The translations under genes were made by a program, and so were the position numbers. The notes below the pieces were generated by a model. It did not search any database, was not told the origin of the DNA, and saw only the letters and a program-made list of their open reading frames with translations. Positions 1 through 8,378 of a stretch of 64,000 bases of DNA are shown here, in pieces; position 1 is the stretch's first letter, and every line of letters begins with the position of its first letter. The stretch is from Mucilaginibacter sp. PPCGB 2223 (lineage in GTDB: Bacteria > Bacteroidota > Bacteroidia > Sphingobacteriales > Sphingobacteriaceae), in contig NZ_MDJS01000003.1 of the NCBI RefSeq assembly GCF_001705515.1, positions 124,001-188,000 of the forward strand, written 5' to 3'.

Positions 1-1539
1 AAAGCTCCCGTAAACCATGGCCCTGTTTAGCGCATCGTAGGCATAGCTTGCGCTGATGTTGGCATTGAGCAGCTTATTGGCGAAACCATAGCGCAGGTTT
101 GGGGCAATGGAGTATTGCCTGCCATATTCAAACTGCTTGTTGTACGCAGGCTTAAAGTTGATCCCCCAACCCTCCACGGTATTATAAAAAACAGTCTCGT
201 ACAAAGGGGGGAAGCTCAATGACGTTTTGCGGCGGAAGTTGACCACCGAATCGACAAAGAAAACGTAACCTACCGGGTTAAATTTGTTTTTTTCGCGTTG
301 CAGCGAATCGAGGTATTTTGGTGTTTCGTGCTGCTGGGCTATCGCATCGCGCAGCTTATAATTACGCGCCTCTTCGGGCGATAAAGGCACAGGGCGGTTT
401 TGCGACCAGTAAGCCGAATCGCGCCGGGCGGTTTGCTCATCGATATGGACCACCTCTCCGTTAAAAAAATTATCGGGGAATTTAGGATCGAGGTTATAAT
501 CGGTATAGCAACCCAGTATATAACCATCAAACCTGAAGCCAAAAACATTCCCGCTAAAGGTAAATGCTACCGATGCAGGCTGCCACACATCGCCCTGCAG
601 GTTCATGTATTGCTGATCGATATTCAACGTATCTACCAGGTTAATGCCCGCCTTTTTCGTAACGTACAGGTGCGCATTGTAAATACGCCAGTCGCCATCA
701 GTAATGTAAATATTGCCGGCAAAAGTTGCGCCGTGTACCAGCTTTGGCAACACCTGTATCTTGTAAATAAGGTGCCCGCTTTCGATAACGGTACCCAGCA
801 GTTTGTAATCGTAATAATTTAAGGCCCTGTCGGCAATGGGCGATATAAAACCGCGCGGATTAAGGCCTTCGATATCAAAAATATTTTTATAAAAGTTAAC
901 CTGCAGGTCGGCTGCCCGGTTAAAATTAAAAGCGTTGTTATTGCCCGCCGCTTTTGACGACACCATGATCTCCTTATACCGGTGCGGCCCGTCGTAATTA
1001 AATTGCGATTGCGATTCTGATAGATACAGGATACCTTTTCCATCCGGCCCGAGCATCAATTGCGTGGCTACTGCCGGCGTTAGCAAACTTTTAGGCGCGC
1101 TGATCAGTTTTTGCGTCCCCCTGATGTACACGTTACACGAGTAGCCCTTGGTTTCTGCGAGATAGGCAGCCCGTTTGCCGATAGCCTTACGGATGATATC
1201 ATAGGCTTTATCTCCATTATCGCCCGGCTTTAACTGGTAATCCTCCTTTTGCAGTTGTACGGCATGACCAGGCGTATTGGTACTGATTTCGATATCTTCG
1301 GTGAGTTGTTTATAACCGATAGCACGGTAAATGAGGTGGTATTTGCCCGGGTTAAGCTTCAACTGATAAATCCCTTCGGTATTACCTGCAGTACCCTGCG
1401 TAGTGCCTTTAACGTATACCGAAGCAAAAGCCACCGGGTCGCCCAGCGCACTGGTTACTTTACCTGTTAACACAACCTGCTGTGCCGAAACCTGGATGGT
1501 CATAATCAGGGCAAAAAGCAGCAATAAATTATTTTTCAT
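1..1539 (-). CDS. DUF5686 / carboxypeptidase-regulatory-like outer membrane protein, C-terminus cut by window edge
   Basis: Read directly from the minus strand: the frame is open from an ATG at 1539 down to base 1 (513 codons), so the protein continues outside the window. It begins with a signal peptide (MKNNLLLLFALIMTIQVSAQ). Next comes a CarboxypepD_reg-like beta-sandwich at about residues 22-90 (GKVTSALGDPVAFASVYVKG, IYQLKLNPGKYHLIYRAIGY). After that is a long region typical of the Bacteroidetes DUF5686 family, with YRNxDxN-like stretches and a beta-rich outer-membrane character. DUF5686 proteins are thought to be surface or outer-membrane beta proteins related to TonB-dependent receptors; their substrate is unknown. 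It is divergent from kbl, and the 136 bp between them should hold both promoters. Family call fairly secure, function unknown. Confidence 0.8.
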   Translation of the reverse strand, partial: MKNNLLLLFALIMTIQVSAQQVVLTGKVTSALGDPVAFASVYVKGTTQGTAGNTEGIYQLKLNPGKYHLIYRAIGYKQLTEDIEISTNTPGHAVQLQKEDYQLKPGDNGDKAYDIIRKAIGKRAAYLAETKGYSCNVYIRGTQKLISAPKSLLTPAVATQLMLGPDGKGILYLSESQSQFNYDGPHRYKEIMVSSKAAGNNNAFNFNRAADLQVNFYKNIFDIEGLNPRGFISPIADRALNYYDYKLLGTVIESGHLIYKIQVLPKLVHGATFAGNIYITDGDWRIYNAHLYVTKKAGINLVDTLNIDQQYMNLQGDVWQPASVAFTFSGNVFGFRFDGYILGCYTDYNLDPKFPDNFFNGEVVHIDEQTARRDSAYWSQNRPVPLSPEEARNYKLRDAIAQQHETPKYLDSLQREKNKFNPVGYVFFVDSVVNFRRKTSLSFPPLYETVFYNTVEGWGINFKPAYNKQFEYGRQYSIAPNLRYGFANKLLNANISASYAYDALNRAMVYGSF

Positions 1540-1675
1540 ATAGTAACTGCTTATAAAAGCTGCTTCAGGCTAAAAAAGTTTGAGTTGCCAGATAGTATTA
1601 TTTTGAAATGATAATCCCCTTGCCGGGAAATGGACGGTATTGCTTAATTTCGCAGCAGTAAACTGACTAACCATT

Positions 1676-2866
1676 ATGTACAATACCCTGAAACCTGTAC
1701 TGGAACAAGAGCTTGCCGAAATTGAAAAAGCTGGCCTGTATAAACGCGAACGTGTGATTACCTCACCGCAAGGCGCCGATATTACCGTTACCGGCGGCCA
1801 GCACGTCATCAACTTTTGTGCGAATAATTACCTGGGCCTGTCATCGCATCCCAAGGTTATCGCAGCAGCTAAAGCAGCTATTGATACGCATGGCTATGGC
1901 ATGTCGTCGGTGCGCTTTATTTGTGGTACGCAGGATATCCATAAAGAACTGGAGCGCAAGCTGTCGGAGTTTTTAGGTACCGAAGACACCATCCTGTATG
2001 CTGCTGCTTTTGATGCGAACGGCGGTGTTTTCGAACCTTTGTTTAACGATCAGGATGCGATCATATCCGACGAACTCAACCACGCCTCCATCATCGACGG
2101 CGTAAGGTTGTGTAAGGCACAGCGCTACCGTTACAAACACGATGACATGGCTGACCTCGAAGCCAAACTCCGGGAAACGCAAAACCTGCGCCACCGCATC
2201 ATCGTTACCGACGGCGCATTTTCGATGGACGGCACCATCGCGCAACTGGATAAAATTTGTGCCTTGTCCGAAAAATACAATGCTTTGGTGATGATCGACG
2301 AGAGTCATTGCTCCGGCTTTATGGGCAAAACAGGCCGCGGTACGCACGAGCATCACAACGTAATAGATAAGATCGATATCATCACCGGTACGCTTGGTAA
2401 AGCCCTGGGCGGTGCGTCGGGCGGGTTTACCTCCGGCAAAAAAGAGATCATCGATATGCTCCGCCAGCGCTCCAGGCCGTACCTGTTCTCCAACACCCTC
2501 GCCCCTGCCATCACCGGCGCTTCGATAGCTGTAATTGATATGCTGAGCGAAACCACCGAGCTTCGCGACAAGCTCGAAAAAAACACGCAATACTTCCGCA
2601 AGGCCATGACCGATGCAGGTTTCGATATCAAACCCGGCGTACACCCTATCGTGCCTGTAATGCTGTACGATGCCAAGCTATCGCAAACCTTTGCCGCACG
2701 AATGCTGGAAGAAGGCATTTATGTCATCGGTTTTTATTATCCCGTGGTGCCGCAGGGCAAAGCGCGCATCCGCGTTCAGATATCGGCCGGGCACGATACC
2801 CACCATCTGGACAAAGCCATCGCTGCTTTTACCAAAGTGGGCAAAGAGCTGGGCGTGATCAGGTAA
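1676..2866 (+). CDS. kbl: Glycine C-acetyltransferase (2-amino-3-ketobutyrate CoA ligase)
   Basis: A 396-residue PLP fold-type I enzyme of the alpha-oxoamine synthase family, the usual length for KBL. It cleaves 2-amino-3-ketobutyrate with CoA to glycine and acetyl-CoA, the second step of threonine breakdown. Visible motifs: NYLGLSSHP near residue 51, the [13 protein letters not shown] substrate loop (73-85), [12 protein letters not shown] (131-142), the [10 protein letters not shown] cofactor aspartate (D208) and the PLP lysine K242 in [14 protein letters not shown]. The QISAGHD segment near the C-terminus also fits. Threonine dehydrogenase, its usual partner, is not adjacent. Closely related synthases (BioF, SPT) are possible in principle, but the DES-H and RFICGT sequences favour KBL. 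Cytoplasmic. Confidence 0.93.
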   Translation: MYNTLKPVLEQELAEIEKAGLYKRERVITSPQGADITVTGGQHVINFCANNYLGLSSHPKVIAAAKAAIDTHGYGMSSVRFICGTQDIHKELERKLSEFLGTEDTILYAAAFDANGGVFEPLFNDQDAIISDELNHASIIDGVRLCKAQRYRYKHDDMADLEAKLRETQNLRHRIIVTDGAFSMDGTIAQLDKICALSEKYNALVMIDESHCSGFMGKTGRGTHEHHNVIDKIDIITGTLGKALGGASGGFTSGKKEIIDMLRQRSRPYLFSNTLAPAITGASIAVIDMLSETTELRDKLEKNTQYFRKAMTDAGFDIKPGVHPIVPVMLYDAKLSQTFAARMLEEGIYVIGFYYPVVPQGKARIRVQISAGHDTHHLDKAIAAFTKVGKELGVIR

Positions 2867-2946
2867 ATATCTTACATTAAGCAAAATATGAGCCTGGATA
2901 TGATTTTTAAGAGTTAATCGTTATCTTTCTTTAATCATTTACATAC

Positions 2947-3678
2947 ATGAAACGTTTAGCCCTTTTATTATCATTACTCCCTATATTTACCTTCACACAA
3001 AACGGCTTCGCTCAAAAAAAGAAGATCGTTGACGACATGTACGGCAAAGATACCAGCGATGCTCCGCGACGTACCGTTGTAACCGATACCAAATTCAGCG
3101 TAAAAGATTTTGCCAGCGGTTACCTGGTAATGCCCGATGATAGCCTGCTGTATGGTTGGGTGCGTTTTAACGGCAGCGTTGCCATTTTTAAAGATACGCT
3201 TACCAATAAAATAAAGCGTTACGGGCCAAAGGATATTAACGGCTTTGTAGCCGGCACCGATACCTTTAAAACTTTTGTAGATACTATAGTACTCGAGGCG
3301 AATCCCTACTACCGTGGTTATTACGGCAACCAGATGTTTCTGAATACACAGTTTGCCCAGCAACTCATCCATGGCAATAAGGTGAGCCTGTATAAATCGG
3401 TGCGCGAATACCCGAATATCAATAATTTTAGCGGCTATGGCTACTATCCTTACCGTTATTATCGCGGTGCCGATGGGACTATTAGTCAGGACGCATTATA
3501 TTTGCAGCGTAAAGGCCAATGGGGATACATCTATGTACCCAACGATAAGCGTGCTTTTAAACGGTTGATGTTACGCTACTTTGCCGATAACCGTGAGCTG
3601 GTGCAGGAGATCAACTCCGGTAAACTAACCTACGACGACTTAGACGAAATTGTAAAACGATATAATGATACAAGATAA
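2947..3678 (+). CDS. Secreted hypothetical protein
   Basis: A 243-residue protein with an N-terminal signal peptide (MKRLALLLSLLPIFTFTQNGFAQ), so probably periplasmic or envelope associated. I do not recognise a named domain. The middle is rich in Tyr, Gly and Asn (the region around residues 120-170 contains several YYRGYYG-like runs), followed by a charged C-terminus. It contains GYLVMPDDSLLYGWVRFNG, which suggests a beta-rich fold. Its last 14 nt overlap the start of pheS, so the two are probably cotranscribed, but overlap with a tRNA synthetase gene says little about function. Start chosen because the signal peptide begins exactly there. Confidence 0.75.
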   Translation: MKRLALLLSLLPIFTFTQNGFAQKKKIVDDMYGKDTSDAPRRTVVTDTKFSVKDFASGYLVMPDDSLLYGWVRFNGSVAIFKDTLTNKIKRYGPKDINGFVAGTDTFKTFVDTIVLEANPYYRGYYGNQMFLNTQFAQQLIHGNKVSLYKSVREYPNINNFSGYGYYPYRYYRGADGTISQDALYLQRKGQWGYIYVPNDKRAFKRLMLRYFADNRELVQEINSGKLTYDDLDEIVKRYNDTR

Positions 3679-4699
3679 AATAGACCGGTACACTGCCGAG
3701 ATCAAAGCCTTCGCGACAGGCAAAGCCGACGAGCTGGAGGCCTTCCGCATTAAATTTTTGGGCACCAAAGGCTTAATTAAAAACCTGTTCGAAGAATTTA
3801 AAACTGTTAGCCCCGAAGAAAAACGCACGTTTGGCAAGGTATTGAACGAGTTTAAGCAGTTTGCCGAAGCCAAATACCAGGACCTTAAGGAGCAGTTCGA
3901 CTCGCAACCCGCAACTGAAAGCTCGCAACTTGATCTTACATTGCCGGGCGATGGCATGGCTGTGGGTTCGCGCCACCCCTTATCGCTGGTGCGTAACGAG
4001 ATCGTGGACATATTTAAGCGCTTAGGCTTTGTGGTTGCCGAGGGCCCGGAGATCGAGGACGACTGGCATAACTTTTCGGCGCTCAACTTCCCCGAAGAGC
4101 ACCCCGCCCGCGATATGCAGGATACCTTCTTTATCAAAAAGGGCGCAGGTAACGACATCGCTTTGCGTACGCATACCTCATCTGTACAGGTACGGATGAT
4201 GGAAGCCGGCAAACCGCCTTTCCGTGCTATTATGCCCGGCCGCGTGTACCGTAACGAAGCTATTTCGGCACGTGCGCATTGCTTTTTCCACCAGGTTGAG
4301 GGTTTGTATGTTGATGAGAATGTATCGTTCAGCGATCTGAAACAAACGCTTTACCACTTTGTGCAGGAGCTTTACGGCGAAGGTACGCAGGTGCGTTTCC
4401 GCCCGTCGTATTTCCCTTTCACCGAGCCATCGGCCGAGATGGACGTGTCGTGCACCATCTGCAAAGGCGCAGGCTGCAATATGTGTAAATATAGTGGCTG
4501 GGTTGAGATACTGGGTTGCGGCATGGTCGACCCTAATGTATTGGAGAACTGCGGCATCGACAGTAAAAAATATACCGGCTTTGCATTTGGGATGGGCATT
4601 GAGCGCATCACCAACTTAAAATATGTGATACGGGATCTGCGTTTGTTCTCGGAGAATGATGTCCGCTTCCTGGGCCAGTTCCAAACCGAAGTTATTTAA
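3665..4699 (+). CDS. pheS: Phenylalanyl-tRNA synthetase alpha subunit
   Basis: A 344-residue class II aminoacyl-tRNA synthetase subunit of normal PheS length; it charges tRNA-Phe as an alpha2-beta2 enzyme with PheT. The N-terminal ~90 residues form the tRNA-binding coiled coil (TGKADELEAFRIKFLGTKG). The catalytic core shows HPLSLV, EGPEIEDDWHNFSALNFP, ARDMQDTFFI, the motif 2 region PGRVYRNEAISARAHCFFHQ, FRPSYFPFTEPSAEMDV and motif 3 GFAFGMGIERI. A short insert with four cysteines (CTICKGAGCNMC) precedes GWVEILGCGMVDP and looks like a small metal knuckle. pheT is not next to it. The start overlaps the upstream secreted-protein gene by 14 nt. Confidence 0.96.
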   Translation: MIQDKIDRYTAEIKAFATGKADELEAFRIKFLGTKGLIKNLFEEFKTVSPEEKRTFGKVLNEFKQFAEAKYQDLKEQFDSQPATESSQLDLTLPGDGMAVGSRHPLSLVRNEIVDIFKRLGFVVAEGPEIEDDWHNFSALNFPEEHPARDMQDTFFIKKGAGNDIALRTHTSSVQVRMMEAGKPPFRAIMPGRVYRNEAISARAHCFFHQVEGLYVDENVSFSDLKQTLYHFVQELYGEGTQVRFRPSYFPFTEPSAEMDVSCTICKGAGCNMCKYSGWVEILGCGMVDPNVLENCGIDSKKYTGFAFGMGIERITNLKYVIRDLRLFSENDVRFLGQFQTEVI

Positions 4700-4823
4700 C
4701 CGGCGGGGGATTAGCAAGGTGTACGTTTTTTGCAAAACCATAAGGGTATAACAAAACGTATTTAGTAAAATTGGCGGGCATTTCGGTAGTTCATAAATTA
4801 AGGATACTTTTATGCTTATATTG

Positions 4824-5234
4824 ATGAAGAAATATTGGGCCTTAGCTTTGATATTGCTGTGCTGGAGTTGTGGTAAAAGTAACCAGGGCTATATTCCGGA
4901 TGTACCGGTAAGCTTTAGCGCGCCGCTTTCTGATCCGCGTTTAGCTGCCTTGAACAGTTATGGCGGGGCAGTTTTACTAACCGGTGGCGTGGCAGGTATC
5001 ATTATCTACCGCGAGCCTAACGGCGGTTATGCGGCGTACGACAGGTGCAGCAGCTACCAGCCCGAAAAAAAGTGCGCTGTTACGCTGGATAGCCCTACGT
5101 TAACCGTAACCGATCCGTGCAGCGGGTCGAAGTTTTCGTTAACCGACGGGTCGCCGGTAAAGGCCCCCGCAACACGATCGTTAAAATCGTACACGGTTAA
5201 TGTGGGTAATAATGAAATATCGGTATACAACTAA
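4824..5234 (+). CDS. Rieske-like lipoprotein lacking cluster ligands
   Basis: A 136-residue lipoprotein: MKKYWALALILLCWSCGKS gives a lipobox with cysteine 16. I prefer the ATG at 4824 over the in-frame ATG at 4812 because it starts the signal peptide. The rest follows a Rieske ferredoxin layout: AVLLTGGVAGIIIYR, then YDRCSSYQ where CxH is expected, then DPCSGSKFSLTDGSPVKAPA where the C-x-C-H-G-S-x-F motif is expected, ending LKSYTVNV. Both ligand histidines and one ligand cysteine are replaced (Ser, Asp), so a 2Fe-2S cluster is unlikely. The three-nt gap to the following TetR gene suggests an operon. The fold assignment rests on motif spacing alone. Confidence 0.65.
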   Translation: MKKYWALALILLCWSCGKSNQGYIPDVPVSFSAPLSDPRLAALNSYGGAVLLTGGVAGIIIYREPNGGYAAYDRCSSYQPEKKCAVTLDSPTLTVTDPCSGSKFSLTDGSPVKAPATRSLKSYTVNVGNNEISVYN

Positions 5235-5237
5235 TAA

Positions 5238-5816
5238 ATGGAAGTTGATAAAATAAAAGAGAGCATCAAAAAAGCTGCTCAGGAGTTGTTCAGGAAATTT
5301 GGTTACCATAAAACAAGCGTAAACGAAATTGCCCGCCGGGCCAAAATAGCCAAGGCCACCATTTATAAATATTTTGAAAGCAAGGAAGATGTTTTACACG
5401 CCCTGCTGATGGATTATATCAAGGTTAGCGTGGATGACCTGATCCACAATTACAACAACGAGATGGACGAGGAAACCCACCTCACCAATCTCATCATGAA
5501 AACCAGCCGCCTGAGTTATACCATTTGCAACGAGTTTATCGGCTGGGATTTTATCCGCGAAAGCACCAACAGCCAGGATTTTTTAAAAAGCCTGAGCAAC
5601 GAGCTCGAAGAACTGCTCATCAGCTCTTTTACCAAGGTGAGCGATTTCCGTAAAGACGAAACCTACCCCCAGCGCCTGCGTTTTCTCATCAAATCGAGCA
5701 AAAGCATCGTTTTCAGCTTTGCCTTTACCTCGGTAAGCGATTCGGACGTGCGCAAAAACTTCGTATCCTTTCAAAAAGAGATATTGCCTTATCTGGTAAA
5801 GGCGGCGCTGAAATAA
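5238..5816 (+). CDS. TetR/AcrR family transcriptional regulator
   Basis: A 192-residue protein with an N-terminal TetR helix-turn-helix: AAQELFRKFGYHKTSVNEIA, then RRAKIAKATIYKYFESKEDV (about residues 12-52), followed by an all-helical ligand-binding domain. Such proteins are usually repressors released by small molecules. The gene starts 3 nt after the Rieske-like lipoprotein gene, so it may be cotranscribed with it. Its target cannot be read from the sequence, and no obvious operator palindrome was seen in the 124 bp before the lipoprotein. A weak 6-bp stem (CTCGTA/TACGAG, 5854-5876) follows the stop and could be a terminator. Confidence 0.88.
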   Translation: MEVDKIKESIKKAAQELFRKFGYHKTSVNEIARRAKIAKATIYKYFESKEDVLHALLMDYIKVSVDDLIHNYNNEMDEETHLTNLIMKTSRLSYTICNEFIGWDFIRESTNSQDFLKSLSNELEELLISSFTKVSDFRKDETYPQRLRFLIKSSKSIVFSFAFTSVSDSDVRKNFVSFQKEILPYLVKAALK

Positions 5817-5949
5817 AACAAGCGATTAAACCCGTAGCTAAAAGGATGGCAGCCTCGTAATTGTAATCCATACGAGTTTATTTAGGTGCAAGATAATCAT
5901 TGGGTCCGCGCATCTATTCCTCACATATTTTTTTATTTTTACAGGTAAT

Positions 5950-6702
5950 ATGTTCAACCTGTTCCATTTAAGTGGGTATTATTATATCCCTGTTGCATTG
6001 CAGGCTTTTTGCTGCTTTCATGCCTACAGGCGTGGCACCCTGAATAATTGGCTATGGATAATCGTGTTTGTGCCGGTTATAGGTTCAGTCATTTATCTTT
6101 TTTCGGAAGTGTTCTCATCGCGCGGTGTTCGTCGCCCCAAAATAGATGTAGGCGCCATCGTCAACCCCGGCGGCAAGCTCAAAAAACTGGAGAATGAGTT
6201 GCGCTTCTCGGATACCTTTGCTAACAAAATTAAACTGGCTGATGCCTATCTGGCTGCAGGCTATATCGATAATGCACAGGAGTTGTACGAGGGCGCGTTG
6301 ACCGGCTCGTTTGCTGATAACGAGCACGGGCTGTCGCAGTTACTGGTTATTTACTACAGGCAGGAAAAATATAGCGATGTGATCAATATCGCGAAAAAGA
6401 TATCACGATCACAGAAGTTCCCAAAATCGACTGCCCATTTACTTTACGCCCAGGCACTGGAGCATACCGGCGAGACCGAACTGGCCGAAAAAGAATTTAA
6501 AGCGATGAAGGGCCGCTACTCCTGCTTTGAGCAACGTTACGAATACGGCTTATTCCTGAAACGCCAGAATCGGCCTCAGGATGCCGAACGTATCTTTAAC
6601 GAAATACTGGACGAGGTACCGCAACTAAGCTCGATGGAAAAGAAAAATGCCCGCGCCTGGGCAGCTAAAGCCAAGCTCGAAATGCGCGATATGGTGAGTT
6701 GA
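5950..6702 (+). CDS. PLDc_N-like membrane anchor with TPR domain
   Basis: A 250-residue protein. The first ~60 residues contain two hydrophobic helices (YYYIPVALQAFCCFHAYRRG; WLWIIVFVPVIGSVIYLFSE), resembling the short PLDc_N membrane domain. A linker follows, then tetratricopeptide-type helix pairs from about residue 80 to the end: KIKLADAYLAAGYIDNAQEL, LLVIYYRQEKYSDVINIAKK, LLYAQALEHTGETELAEKEF, YGLFLKRQNRPQDAERIFNE. The TPR part should face the cytoplasm as a protein-binding scaffold. It is alone in its transcription direction, with no clear partner. The role is unknown, but the architecture is clear. Confidence 0.75.
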   Translation: MFNLFHLSGYYYIPVALQAFCCFHAYRRGTLNNWLWIIVFVPVIGSVIYLFSEVFSSRGVRRPKIDVGAIVNPGGKLKKLENELRFSDTFANKIKLADAYLAAGYIDNAQELYEGALTGSFADNEHGLSQLLVIYYRQEKYSDVINIAKKISRSQKFPKSTAHLLYAQALEHTGETELAEKEFKAMKGRYSCFEQRYEYGLFLKRQNRPQDAERIFNEILDEVPQLSSMEKKNARAWAAKAKLEMRDMVS

Positions 6703-6790
6703 ACGCCCCTCCGCCGCCCTGTTACCCGCACGTATCCGACTTCAAACCCTACCCTGTTTTGATCTTTAACTTAAATTTATTTGCATTTAT

Positions 6791-6908
6791 AAAGTATTTA
6801 TATTTACTTTGAAATACAAAGTACTTTATGGTCAAACAACTACTTTGTAGCAGCCAGCTAACATCGGTTATATTTTTAGTTATTAACTCTGAAATACAAA
6901 GTACTTTA
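6791..6908 (+). promoter_or_regulatory. Duplicated operator-like site with palindromic core AAAGTACTTT
   Basis: The 19-mer TGAAATACAAAGTACTTTA occurs twice without a mismatch, at 6810-6828 and 6890-6908, exactly 80 bp apart. Each copy contains the perfect palindrome AAAGTACTTT (6818-6827, 6898-6907). A looser inverted repeat, AAAGTA-N8-TACTTT, lies just before the first copy (6791-6810). The second copy ends 15 nt before the start codon of the ferritin-like gene. Paired identical palindromes upstream of one gene suggest a repressor or activator binding as two dimers. The regulator is not identified. Confidence 0.55.
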
Positions 6909-6923
6909 AAAACCCAAAAAAAT

Positions 6924-7667
6924 ATGCACACAAGTAATTACTGGATAAATCATTTCAAGGAAAATGCAACCAAAAACCGGATCTATTGGGCTGCCGGACC
7001 TGAAATCTCTGCCGATGAAATTAAAACTATACTGCCATCGTTACAAGCCTGGCAACTGGGCGAAACATCAGAAGGGCTGCATCTGATCGCCGCTTCGACC
7101 AAATATGCCCATAAAATCGGCGATGCCGATTATGTGGACGCTGTACGGTTATTTATTAAAGAAGAACAAAAGCATGGTAATAACCTGGGCCGGTACCTGG
7201 ACGAAATTGGCCAGCCGCGGATAAGGCAAAACTGGGGCGATACCCTGTTTCGTAAAATAAGGTACTTTAACACCAGTATGGAGATATGGACGCTGGCCGT
7301 GATCGTAGTTGAAAGCACCGCCCAGGTTTTTTACCAGGCTTTAAAGGATGCTACTCAATGTGATCTGCTCAGGCAAATATGTACCGATATATTAATTGAT
7401 GAGGCTTACCATATCACCTTTCAAACAGAGCGCCTGGCTATGATCTATCATAACAAGCCTGGGTTCTCAAAATCCTGGCGAAAGCTGGCTTATAAGTATT
7501 TTTTTTATGCCACAGCTGCCCTGGTATGGTTTGCACACCGCAGCCTGTTTAGAGCCGGGGGCAACAGCTTCAACGTGTACATACACAAAATGATTTTAAA
7601 ATACCAGAAAACTTTACACTTTATAACGCAACGCATAAGCACACAATTAGATAGCGCTGCAATTTAA
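6924..7667 (+). CDS. Ferritin-like diiron protein (function unknown)
   Basis: A 247-residue, mostly helical protein. It carries a full set of carboxylate-bridged diiron ligands in the right order: a Glu near residue 47-50 (GETSEG), EEQKH (E81-x-x-H84), E130 (VVESTAQ) and EAYH (E160-x-x-H163). This E...ExxH...E...ExxH layout is that of ferritin-like oxidases, rubrerythrins and AurF-type enzymes. The C-terminal ~60 residues are aromatic and may touch the membrane. I start it at the ATG at 6924: the in-frame ATG at 6828 sits inside an operator-like repeat and would add a poor leader. It is probably an oxidase or desaturase-like enzyme on an unknown substrate. Confidence 0.7.
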   Translation: MHTSNYWINHFKENATKNRIYWAAGPEISADEIKTILPSLQAWQLGETSEGLHLIAASTKYAHKIGDADYVDAVRLFIKEEQKHGNNLGRYLDEIGQPRIRQNWGDTLFRKIRYFNTSMEIWTLAVIVVESTAQVFYQALKDATQCDLLRQICTDILIDEAYHITFQTERLAMIYHNKPGFSKSWRKLAYKYFFYATAALVWFAHRSLFRAGGNSFNVYIHKMILKYQKTLHFITQRISTQLDSAAI

Positions 7668-7748
7668 GATCAAAGAAATAAACCGACAATAGCAAGCTAA
7701 AGAATCTCCAGCTAAATTTTTTTTCATAATTTCTAAAATACTTATCTT

Positions 7749-8036
7749 ATGAACATGAATAATCACATCGAACACCTGTATTTCAAGTCGAAAAAGACCT
7801 CATTAATCGTATTGGCGGCAACGGCTGTCATTTGCTCAAGGATGTTTTTTTTCTTTTTCAATGATCCTGAAGGTCCGAATCTTTTAATAGTTACAGGCTT
7901 CGCATTAGCAGTGTATTCATTATCTGCTGCGGCATATCTGTTCGCGCCTGTCAAAATAACGGGTGCCAAGAGGCTTTCGGCAGTAATTTTTCTCCAAATA
8001 TTATCGGTTACCGGCCTCTATTTCTGTATGAAGTGA
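7749..8036 (+). CDS. Small membrane protein, unknown
   Basis: A 95-residue protein with three predicted membrane helices: SLIVLAATAVICSRMFFFFF, LLIVTGFALAVYSLSAAAYL and LSAVIFLQILSVTGLYFC. An alternative ATG lies two codons downstream (7755). It follows the ferritin-like gene by 81 bp in an AT-richer stretch and could be in the same transcript. I recognise no family. It is kept as a gene because of its consistent hydrophobic pattern and the lack of a competing frame. Confidence 0.55.
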   Translation: MNMNNHIEHLYFKSKKTSLIVLAATAVICSRMFFFFFNDPEGPNLLIVTGFALAVYSLSAAAYLFAPVKITGAKRLSAVIFLQILSVTGLYFCMK

Positions 8037-8091
8037 TTAGTTTCTGCTTTCTGCCAGAAATATCATTCACAATTAACATAAATTTAACATA

Positions 8092-8126
8092 ATTATACCA
8101 AAATCAAATTTGGTTTTTAGTATAAT
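8092..8126. promoter_or_regulatory. AT-rich imperfect inverted repeat
   Basis: A 35-bp near-palindrome: arms ATTATAC and GTATAAT surround the centre CAAATTTG, with one base offset between the arms. It lies 37 bp before a small ORF at 8163 and could be an operator or a transcript hairpin. No U-tract follows, so it is not a clear terminator. Confidence 0.35.
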
Positions 8127-8162
8127 TTTTACTATGCTTGCATAATATTAAATTCAAATGCC

Positions 8163-8273
8163 ATGAGTCGCGAATTGAAAGATTTTTCAAACATGATCGA
8201 TGAGCGCTTTGAATTAGCTGACGCAAACGAACCGGAAGGATTTTGGGAATTTATTATTTGTTTGTTCATCTAA
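8163..8273 (+). CDS. Possible 36-residue small protein
   Basis: A short ORF (MSRELKDFSNMIDERFELAD, then ANEPEGFWEFIICLFI) with an acidic, helix-prone N-terminal half and a hydrophobic aromatic tail ending ICLFI. It sits alone between a small membrane protein gene and rlmD, 37 bp after an inverted repeat. An out-of-frame ATG five bases upstream (8158) stops at once. I recognise no family, and an ORF this short could arise by chance. The leader-like charge pattern with a hydrophobic end is the reason for listing it. Confidence 0.3.
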   Translation: MSRELKDFSNMIDERFELADANEPEGFWEFIICLFI

Positions 8274-8363
8274 ACCAGGCCTCAAGCTGATCCCTGCTTC
8301 CACGCTTTTAAAGGGTGCTGAGCTATTTTGTGCCTGTATTTTAGCAAATCCGATATTTCAGGT

Positions 8364-8371
8364 TAACTTTG
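8364..8371 (+). promoter_or_regulatory. -7 box for rlmD
   Basis: TAACTTTG is a perfect match to the Bacteroidetes -7 consensus TAnnTTTG and ends 7 nt before the rlmD ATG, implying an extremely short or absent 5' leader. Confidence 0.5.
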
Positions 8372-8378
8372 CAGCCGA

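Noticed and set aside
1973..2644. A long minus-strand open frame (223 codons) opposite kbl.
   Set aside because: It is the antisense shadow of a clear PLP enzyme gene, and its amino acid composition is not protein-like.
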